From: Thermus sp. JCM 17653
GTDB taxonomy: Bacteria; Deinococcota; Deinococci; Deinococcales; Thermaceae
Reading direction: 5' to 3'
Assembly (NCBI GenBank): GCA_001311585.1
Contig: BBBN01000016.1
Location: forward strand, 1-13,524
DNA length: 13,524 nt
The translations under genes and the position numbers were made by a program. Below the pieces are notes generated by a model. The model saw only the letters and a program-made list of their open reading frames with translations. It ran no database searches and had not been told where the DNA came from. This document shows positions 5,240 to 12,329 of this stretch, piece by piece. Every line of letters begins with the position of its first letter. Position 1 is the first letter of the stretch.

Positions 5240-8200
5240 ATGTTCAAGGAGGTCGGCGAGCCCAACTTTCCCCAGATGGAGGAAGAGGTCTTGGCCTTCT
5301 GGAAACGGGAGAAGATCTTCCAGAAGAGCGTGGAGAACCGCAAGGGCGGCCCCCGCTACACCGTCTACGAAGGCCCCCCCACCGCCAACGGCCTCCCCCA
5401 CGTGGGCCACGCCCAGGCCCGGAGCTACAAGGACCTCTTTCCCCGGTACAAGACCATGCGGGGCTACTACGTGCCAAGGCGCGCGGGCTGGGACACCCAC
5501 GGGCTTCCCGTGGAGCTGGAGGTGGAGAAGAAGCTGGGCCTCAAGAGCAAAAAGGAGATCGAGGCCTACGGCATTGAGCGCTTCAACCAGGCCTGCCGGG
5601 AATCCGTTTTCGCCTACGAGAAGGAGTGGGAGGCCTTCACCGAGCGCCTCGCCTACTGGGTGGACCTGGAAAACGCCTACGCCACCCTGCAGCCCTCCTA
5701 CATTGAGAGCATCTGGTGGAGCTTGAAGAACCTCTTTGACCGGGGGCTCCTCTACCGGGACCACAAGGTGGTGCCCTACTGCCCCCGCTGCGGCACCCCT
5801 CTCTCCTCCCACGAGCTCGCCCTAGGCTACAAGGAGATCACCGATCCCTCGGTCTACGTGCGCCTGCCCCTTAAGGAACCCCAGAAGCTGGGGCTGGCCA
5901 AGGCCAGCCTCCTCGTCTGGACCACCACCCCCTGGACCCTGCCCGGAAACGTGGCGGCGGCGGTCCACCCGGAGTACGCCTACGCCGCCTTCCAGGTGGG
6001 GGAAGAGGCCCTCATCCTGGAGGAGGGGCTTGGGAAGAAGCTTCTCGGGGAGGAAGCCCCGGTCCTTAAGACCTTCCCGGGCAAGGCGCTGGAGGGCCTC
6101 GCCTACGCGCCCCCCTACCCCCAGGAGGTGGAGAAGGGGTACTTCGTGGTCCTGGCCGGGTACGTGAGCCGGGAAGACGGCACGGGCATCGTCCACCAGG
6201 CCCCCGCCTTCGGCGCCGAGGACCTGGAAACCGCCCGGGCCTACGGCCTTCCCATGCTGAAGACGGTGGACGAGGAGGGAAAGCTCTTGGTGGAGCCCTT
6301 TAGGGGCCTCTTCTTCCGCGAGGCCAACCGGGCCATCCTCAAGGACCTCAAGGGGCGGGGCCTTCTCTTCAAGGAGGAGAGCTACCTTCACAGCTACCCC
6401 CACTGCTGGCGGTGTTCCACCCCCCTCATGTACTACGCCACGGAGACCTGGTTCATCCGGAACACCCGCTTCAAGGAAGAACTTCTAAAGAAAAACCAGG
6501 AGATCGGGTGGGTGCCGCCCCACATCAAGGAAGGGCGCTATGGGGAGTGGCTGAGGAACCTGGTGGACTGGGCCCTAAGCCGCAACCGCTACTGGGGGAC
6601 GCCCCTGCCCATCTGGGTCTGCGAATCCTGCGGCAAGGAGGAGGCCATCGGGAGCTTCCAGGAGCTCAAAGCAAGGGCCACGAAGCCCCTCCCCAAGCCC
6701 TTTGACCCCCACCGCCCCTACGTGGACCAGGTGGAGCTGGGGTGCGCCTGCGGGGGGACCATGCGCCGGGTTCCCTACGTGATTGACGTCTGGTACGACT
6801 CGGGGGCCATGCCCTTCGCCTCCCTGCACTACCCCTTTGAAAACCAGGAGGAATTCCAGGAGAGTTTCCCCGCCGACTTCATCTCCGAGGGCATTGACCA
6901 GACCCGGGGCTGGTTCAACTCCTTGCACCAGCTCGGGGTCATGCTCTTCGGCTCCATCGCCTTCAAGAACGTGATCTGCCACGGCCTCATCCTGGACGAG
7001 AAGGGGCAGAAGATGTCCAAGTCCAAGGGGAACGTGGTGGACCCCTGGGACATCCTGCGGGAGTTCGGGGCGGACGCCTTGAGGTGGTACATCTACGTCT
7101 CCGCTCCCCCCGAGGCCGACCGGCGCTTCGGGCCCAATCTGGTGCGGGAAACGGTGCGGGACTACTTCCTGACCCTCTGGAACGTCTACAGCTTCTTCGT
7201 GACCTACGCCAACCTGGATCGGCCCGACCTGAAGAACCCTCCCGCCCCCAAGGAGCGGCCCGAGCTGGACCGCTGGCTTCTCGCCCGGATGCAGGACCTC
7301 ATCCAGCGGGTAACGGAGGCCCTCGAGGCCTACGACCCCACCACCAGCGCCCGCGCCCTCAGGGACTTCGTGGTGGAGGACCTCTCCCAGTGGTACGTGC
7401 GCCGGGGAAGGAGGCGGTACTGGAAGAACGAGGACGCCCTGGACCGGGAGTCGGCCTACGCCACCCTCTACGAGGCCCTGGTCCTGGTGGCCAAGCTCTC
7501 CGCCCCCTTCACGCCCTTCCTCGCCGAGGTGCTCTGGCAGAACCTGGTGCGAAGCCTCCACCCCGAGGCCAAGGAAAGCGTCCACCTGGCCGACTGGCCG
7601 CAAGTTGACCCCGCCTTGGCCGACGAAGCCTGGTGGCCAAGATGCGGGCGGTGCTCAAGGTGGTGGACCTCGGCCGCTCGGCCCGGGCGAAAAGCGGGGT
7701 GAAGACCCGTACCCCCCTCCCCCTCCTCCTGGTCACCGCCCCCACTCCTCTGGAGCGGGAGGGCCTCAGGCACTTCGCCCCGGAGATCGCCGAGGAACTC
7801 AACGTCAAGGAGGTGCGGGTGCTGGAGCCGGGAGAAGAGGTGCTGCGCCACCGGGTCCTGCCCAACCTCAAGCTCCTCGGGAAGAAGTACGGGAAGCTTG
7901 TCCCCAAAATCCGGGAAGCCCTGGAAAGGGAGAGGGAGCGGGTGGCGGCCCTGGCCCTGAAGGGGGAGGCCATCCCCCTGGAGGTGGAAGGCCAGGCCCT
8001 CACCCTCCTCCCGGAGGAGGTCCTCCTCGAGGCCCAGGCCCCTGAAGGGTACCAGGCCCTGGAGAAGGACGGGTACGTGGCCGCCCTCAAGGTGGAGGTC
8101 ACGGAAGACCTTCGCCTGGAGGGCCTGGCCCGAGACCTCCTCCGCCTCCTGCAACAGGCCCGCAAGGAGATGGGCCTCAAGGTCTCGGACCGCATCCGGG

Positions 8201-8368
8201 TGGGCTACCAGGCGGAAGGCCCCTACCTCGAGGCCCTGAGGCGCCACGGGCGCTGGATCGCCGAGGAGGCCCTGGCCCGGGCCTTCGGGAGGGGCTCTTT
8301 GGGGGTTTGAGGTGCGGGTGGAGGACGAAGAGGGCAAGGCGGTCTTCCACCTGGCCCGGCTGGAGTAG
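5240..8368 (+). CDS. ileS: Isoleucyl-tRNA synthetase
   Basis: This enzyme charges tRNA-Ile and edits misactivated valine. The reconstructed protein is about 1042 aa, close to T. thermophilus IleRS. The class I HIGH motif is HVGH (54-57) and KMSKS is at 591-595. The CP1 editing domain shows [11 protein letters not shown] (from 227) and [15 protein letters not shown] (from about 314). Two zinc sites are present, C181/C184/C389/C392 and C461/C464/C502/C504, the positions I recall for the T. thermophilus enzyme. The C-terminal ~240 residues contain no cysteine, so the C-terminal zinc cluster of the short IleRS1 type is absent; length and tail suggest the long IleRS2-like form. A missing C near 7628-7630 breaks [12 protein letters not shown], and an extra G in the G5 run 8301-8305 breaks [14 protein letters not shown]. 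Restoring both gives a TAG at 8366-8368. Expression should be controlled by the upstream T-box. Confidence 0.97.
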
Positions 8369-8428
8369 GCCGGCAGCACCCCACCGCGTCGGGGCCCCCA
8401 AAACCTCTCCCAGCCATGGTGGGCGCAT

Positions 8429-8452
8429 CCCATGTTGCAAAGCCAACGCGGG
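8429..8452. repeat. Hairpin between ileS and the M24 peptidase
   Basis: CCCATGTTG (8429-8437) pairs with CAACGCGGG (8444-8452) with one A-C mismatch and one G-T pair; the loop is CAAAGC. It resembles the hairpin at 2810-2837, and the stem pairs C-G there are replaced by T-A here, so pairing is kept. No T-run follows. The rest of 8369-8464 shows nothing I can name. Confidence 0.45.
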
Positions 8453-8464
8453 GGTTACCGCCGC

Positions 8465-8493
8465 TTTACCTAAGGGCGGCCTCGGGGTATAGT
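8465..8493 (+). promoter_or_regulatory. Promoter of the M24 peptidase gene, probably leaderless
   Basis: TTTACC (8465-8470), a 17-nt spacer and TATAGT (8488-8493) form a good promoter. The GTG start follows after only 6 nt (GCCCCC) and there is no Shine-Dalgarno, so the mRNA should begin at or next to the start codon. Confidence 0.65.
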
Positions 8494-8499
8494 GCCCCC

Positions 8500-9534
8500 G
8501 TGCTTGCGCCCAAGGACCTCCTGGAGCCCCTGGGGCTTGACGCCCTCCTCGTCACCCGGCCGGAGAACGTCCGCTACCTCTCGGGCTTCCCCCACCCCGA
8601 GGACGCCCAGGTCCTGGTCACGGGTGAGGGGGCCTTCCTCCTCACCGATCCCCGCTACCCCGAGGCGGAAGGGGAAAGCCGGATCCCCGCCAAGGTCCTC
8701 AGGCGGGAGGAACGGGAAGAGCTCTACCGGAGGCTTTCTGGCCGGGTAGGCTTTGAAGCCGAGCACCTGCCCTACGCCGCCCTGGAGCGCCTGCGGGAAG
8801 CCTCCCCGGCGGAGTGGGTGCCCACCAAAGGGTGGTGGAAAGGCTCAGGCTGAGGAAGACCCCGGAGGAGGTGGAGAGGATCCGCCGCGCCCAGGCCCTG
8901 GCGGAGGAGGCCCTGGCCCACGTCCTCCCCCTCCTCAGGCCCGGGGTGGAGGAGCGGGAGATCGCCCTGGAACTGGAGTTCTTCCTCAAAAGGCGGGGGG
9001 CCGAGGGGGTGGCCTTTCCCCCATCGTGGCCTCGGGGGAAAGGGGTGCCCTCCCCCACGCCCGGGCCTCGGAAAAACGGCTGCAAGAGGGCGAGCTGGTC
9101 ACCCTGGACCTGGGGGCTAGGCTCGAGGGGTACCACTCGGACATGACCCGCACCCTAGCCCTGGGAAAGGTGGAAGGGGAACTGCGCCGGGCCTTTCAGG
9201 CGGTGGAGGAGGCCCTCGAGGCCGCCCTCGTGGCCCTCGCCCCGGGGAAGCCGGCCAAGGAGGTGGACGCCCTGGCCCGGGAGGTCCTCAAAGGCTACGG
9301 CCTGGACCGCTACTTCGTCCACTCCCTGGGCCACGGGGTGGGCCTCGCCGTGCACGAGGGGCCGGGGCTTTCCCCCTATGCGGAGGAGGTCCTGGAGGCC
9401 GGCATGGTGGTCACCGTGGAGCCCGGGGTCTACCTCCCGGGCTTGGCGGGGTGCGGATAGAGGAACTCGTCCTCCTCACGGAAGGAGGCGTGGAGCTCCT
9501 TTCCCGCTTCCCTCGAGGCTGGCAGGAGGTGTAG
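8500..9534 (+). CDS. Xaa-Pro dipeptidase/aminopeptidase, M24B family
   Basis: A creatinase-fold metallopeptidase (about 345 aa) that removes residues next to proline. The N-terminal creatinase-like domain has [13 protein letters not shown]. The catalytic domain shows the five metal ligands: two Asp in [18 protein letters not shown], His in [13 protein letters not shown], Glu in [10 protein letters not shown] and Glu in RIEELVLLT. Three single-base losses break the frame: near 8830-8832 ([12 protein letters not shown]), in the C-run 9018-9022 ([16 protein letters not shown]) and near 9443-9450 ([12 protein letters not shown]). Reconstructed, it ends RGWQEV at a TAG at 9532. The GTG at 8500 is chosen over an upstream in-frame ATG at 8416, because that reading would cross a promoter and a hairpin and encodes no family-like residues. 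PepP- versus PepQ-type specificity is not resolved. The next gene starts at the very next base. Confidence 0.93.
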
Positions 9535-10022
9535 GTGCGCCTTTCCTTCCTCCTCCCCCTCCTCCTCTCCCTGGCCCTGGCCCAGACCTACACCGTCAAG
9601 AAGGGGGACACCCTCTTTCGCATCGCCAAGGCCCACGGCCTGAGCGTAAGGGAGCTCATGCGCCTCAACGGCCTCACCGGAGAACGCATCTACCCGGGGC
9701 AGGTCCTGCGGGTGGGGGCTTCCCCGAAGCCAGGCCGCTTCCTCCAGGAAGGCCTGGCCGTCTGGTACGGGCCGGGCTTTCACGGCAAAAAGACGGCCAG
9801 CGGGGAGGTCTACGACATGCACGCCCTCACCGCCGCCCACCCCTCCTTGCCCTTCGGCACCCGGGTGCGGGTGACCAACCTGAAAAACGGCCGAAGCGTG
9901 GTGGTGCGCATCAACGACCGGGGCCCTTCGGGGGAAGGTACATCATAGACCTCTCCTACGCCGCCGCCAAGGCCATCGGGGCCCTCTCGGCCACCCCGGT
10001 GCGCCTAGAGCTGGAGGATTAA
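9535..10022 (+). CDS. rlpA: LysM-RlpA double-psi beta-barrel cell-wall protein
   Basis: A secreted protein of about 162 aa. The signal peptide ([17 protein letters not shown]) has no lipobox cysteine, so unlike E. coli RlpA it is probably not a lipoprotein. One LysM follows ([18 protein letters not shown] to PGQVLRVG, residues 18-61). The C-terminal double-psi beta-barrel is RlpA-like: [38 protein letters not shown] and [11 protein letters not shown] with the conserved Asp. RlpA proteins act on denuded glycan strands in some bacteria; others only bind. LysM replaces the C-terminal SPOR domain of proteobacterial forms. A missing C near 9924-9926 breaks [17 protein letters not shown]; the corrected frame ends LELED at the TAA at 10020. 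The GTG start immediately follows the stop of the peptidase gene, with AGGAGGT at 9524-9530, so the two are co-transcribed. Confidence 0.92.
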
Positions 10023-10023
10023 C

Positions 10024-10846
10024 GTGGTCCGCTACGGCTTTCACCTCTCCATCGCCGGCAAGAAAGGGGTGGCGGGGGCGGTGGAGGAGGCCATGAGCCT
10101 GGGCCTTTCCGCCTTCCAGATCTTCGCCAAAAGCCCCAGGAGCTGGAAGACGCGCGCCCTCTCCCTTCGGAGATAGAAGCCTTCCGCGCCCTAAGGGAGG
10201 CCGCAGGGGAGCTCCCCGGGGTCATCCACGCCTCCTACCTGGTGAACCTCGGGGCGGAGGGGGAACTTTGGGAGAAGAGCGTCATGAGCTCGCCGACGAC
10301 CTGGAAAAGGCCCGTCTCCTCGGCCTGGAGTACGTGGTGGTCCACCCGGGCTCGGGAAGCCCCGAGAGGGTGCGGGAAGGGGCCCTCAAGGCCCTCCGCC
10401 TCGCCGGGGTGCGGGAAAGGCCCCGCCTCCTTCTGGAAAACACCGCGGGCGGAGGGGAAAAGATAGGGGCCCGCTTTGAGGAGTTGGCCTGGCTCGTGGC
10501 CGATACCCCCATGGGGGTCTGCCTGGACACCTGCCACGCCTTCGCCGCCGGGTACCCCGTGAAGGACGCTCCCGGCGAGGTCCTTTCCGAGCTGGACCAG
10601 GCCGTGGGCTTGGAAAGGGTCCCGGTGGTGCACCTCAACGACTCCGTGGGGGGCTTGGGAAGCCGCATAGACCATCACGCCCACCTCCTCCAAGGCCAGA
10701 TCGGGGAAGGTCTCAAAGGCGTCCTCCTGGACCCCCGCTTGCGGGGACGGGTCTTCATCCTGGAAACTCCGAGGAGCCCGGAGGAGGACGCCTGGAACCT
10801 GCGGGTCCTCCGGGGCTGGCTAGAGGAGACCGCCCCCCAGCAGTAG
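10024..10846 (+). CDS. nfo: Endonuclease IV (AP endonuclease)
   Basis: A TIM-barrel, trinuclear-zinc AP endonuclease of about 274 aa that nicks DNA 5' to abasic sites in base excision repair. Family motifs are visible: RYGFHLSIAGKKGV with a zinc His, AFQIFAKSPRSWK, IHASYLVNLGA, VVHPGS, LLLENTAGGG with a Glu ligand, CLDTCHAFAAGY, VVHLNDSVGGLGSRIDHHAHL and GRVFILETP. Two bases are missing, near 10163-10165 (RALS-PSEIEAF) and near 10289 (VMS-LADDLEKARLLG). The GTG start at 10024 lies 1 nt after the rlpA stop, so it is the third gene of the peptidase-rlpA-nfo run. The 3' end overlaps the converging small membrane gene by 27 nt. Confidence 0.95.
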
Positions 10847-11037
10847 GCGCAAGGCGGCCACCCCAAGGACCAGTAGTCCGAGCTTCCAGGCCCTCTCCTC
10901 CCCAAAAAGCACCCCCAGACCCGCCCCCAGCAGGGCCAGGGGGATCACCAACCAGTTGAGCCAGCCAGAAGGGGAAGGAGGGCAGGGAGGAGAAGCAAAA
11001 GGGCGAGGACCGATAAAAGAAGGCTCAAAGAGCGCAT
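10820..11037 (-). CDS. Small membrane protein (72 aa), unknown function
   Basis: I do not recognise this protein. After one frame correction it reads from MRSLSLLLSVLALLLLLPAL through WLNWLVIPLALLGAGLGVLF, GEERAWKLG and LLVLGVAALRLLLGGGLL, giving three hydrophobic stretches (about residues 4-24, 28-46 and 53-72) joined by a short charged loop. The frame breaks near 10961-10968, where one G appears missing (LLPLL-GWLNWL). The ATG at 11037 is 9 nt after the corrected stop of the M50 gene, with no strong ribosome binding site, so coupling is likely. Its last 27 nt are antisense to the end of nfo. The alternative is that this is a C-terminal extension of the M50 protein, as the uncorrected sequence reads. 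Confidence 0.6.
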
Positions 11038-11046
11038 GGAGCCATT

Positions 11047-11728
11047 CTAGCCGAAAAACACGCCGAAAAAAAACCCGCCGGGCGAAGCCCAACACCTCCT
11101 GGATGGGCCCCCGGAGCACGGTGAGGATAAGGAGGAAGGAAAGCCAGGCGTACTGCTCCAGGCGCCAAAGGAAGGGCTGCCAGGAGAGGGGCAGAAGGCT
11201 TTGCAGGATCTTGGAGCCGTCCAAAGGGGGGATGGGCAGGAGGTTGAACACCGCCAGAACCAGGTTGAGGCTGCTGGCGAAGAAGAGGCCCAGGGCCAAG
11301 ACCCCGGTGAAGGTCTTGGTCTCTCCCCGGAAGGTCTGGACCACGCCCCACGGGTCCAGGGCGAAAAGCCCCCGCACCAAAAGGGCGAGGAGCACGGCCA
11401 AGGCCAGGTTGATGGCGATGCCGGCGATGGAGACCACGAAAAGCCCCAAGCGGTAACGGCGGAAGGCCCCAGGGTTCACGGGCACGGGCTTGGCCCAGCC
11501 GAAGCCCGCTAGGAGAAGGAGGACCGTGCCCAAGGGGTCCAGATGCCGGAGGGGGTTTGGGGTGAGGCGCCCCCACCGCCGGGGGGTGGGGTCCCCGAAG
11601 CGGAAGGCGGCGTAGGCGTGGGCCCACTCGTGGAGGCCGAGGCTCAAGAGGAGGGCCGAGAAGGCGAGGGCGAAGGCCAGGGGGTCCTGCTGGAGAAGGC
11701 CGATCATGCTCATCCTCGCGGGGCTCAC
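11047..11728 (-). CDS. Site-2 protease family (M50) intramembrane metalloprotease, active-site intact
   Basis: A short S2P-like polytopic membrane protease of about 226 aa. The zinc-binding HExxH is present as [14 protein letters not shown] and the third-ligand motif as [14 protein letters not shown], flanked by hydrophobic segments. These small M50 proteins are widespread and their substrates are mostly unknown. In the raw sequence the frame runs on into the next gene and ends at 10820; removing one T from a run of eight (11066-11073) gives RRVFFGVFFG and a TAG at 11047, which I prefer. The GTG at 11728 overlaps the previous gene's TGA by 4 nt (GTGA); an ATG at 11707 with GAGG upstream is an alternative start ([10 protein letters not shown]). 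It is a tandem paralogue of the gene upstream. Confidence 0.85.
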
Positions 11729-12329
11729 AGGCCCAAGGCCCGATACAAGACCCCCAGAAGCCCCGCAAGCCCCTGGACCACGGAGCCCGTAACCCCGGTG
11801 TAGGAGAGGAGGAGGAAGATGAGGAGGAAGCCCAAGGGGCCGTAGGAGGCCAACCGGTCCAAGAAGCGGCGGGTCTCGTACCCGCCCACGGCGTAAAGGG
11901 CCTTGGCCCCGTCCAAGGGCGGCACGGGGAAGAGGTAGATGGCGGCGTGGAGGAGCATGAGCCTTTGGGCCACGAAAAGCCCCTCGCCGAAGGGATAGGG
12001 CAGAAAGCGGGCGAGAAGGCCATAGAGGAAGGCGGCCACGAAAAACCCCAAGGGGCCCATGAGGCCACGAAGGCCCCCTTGCGCCCGGGAAGGTTCGTGG
12101 GCACGAAACGGGGCCAACCGAAGCCCAGAAGGAGGAGAAGGAGAAGCCCCAAAGGCTCCAGGTGCACCCTAAGGTCCAGGGAGAGAAAGCCGTAGCGCCT
12201 GGGGGCCGTTTCCCCGTAACGGTCGGCCAGCCAGGCCTGGAAGAGGTTGTGAAGGATGAGGCCGAGGGCGGCTAGGGCGAAGGCCACCAGGAAGACCGGG
12301 GGGTCATTGAGGAGGGGAAAGAGTCCCAT
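11725..12329 (-). CDS. M50-like paralogue lacking the HExxH zinc site (probable pseudoprotease)
   Basis: The protein (about 201 aa) aligns with its neighbour over the whole length: NDPPVFLVAFALAALGLILH against [20 protein letters not shown], then [54 protein letters not shown] and [28 protein letters not shown]. Where the neighbour has HEWAH, this one has HNLFQ: the catalytic Glu and second His are gone, while the later Asp is kept. It is therefore unlikely to be an active protease and may be a partner or regulator of the intact copy. The only frame break (a missing C near 12060-12065, AFVA-LMGPLGFF) is well downstream of this motif. The ATG at 12329 lies inside the end of the nucleotidyltransferase gene (26-nt overlap), and its stop overlaps the next start. 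Confidence 0.83.

Noticed and set aside
6575..7603. A 342-codon open frame antisense to ileS, and many similar antisense frames elsewhere
   Set aside because: Very high GC at third positions removes stop codons from the opposite strand. The predicted proteins are low-complexity (Gly, Val, His, Leu, Pro) with no motifs, and the sense strand has unmistakable IleRS motifs.
8416..8499. An upstream ATG (8416) as the start of the M24 peptidase
   Set aside because: The added 28 residues look unlike the family, and the segment contains the hairpin at 8429-8452 and a good promoter ending 6 nt before the GTG at 8500.
11066..11073. Transcriptional slippage on the T8 run in the M50 gene
   Set aside because: Slippage on A/T runs is documented in Thermus (dnaX), so it is possible here, but the run lies at the very end of the gene and one-base errors are common across the window. 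Kept as a sequencing question.
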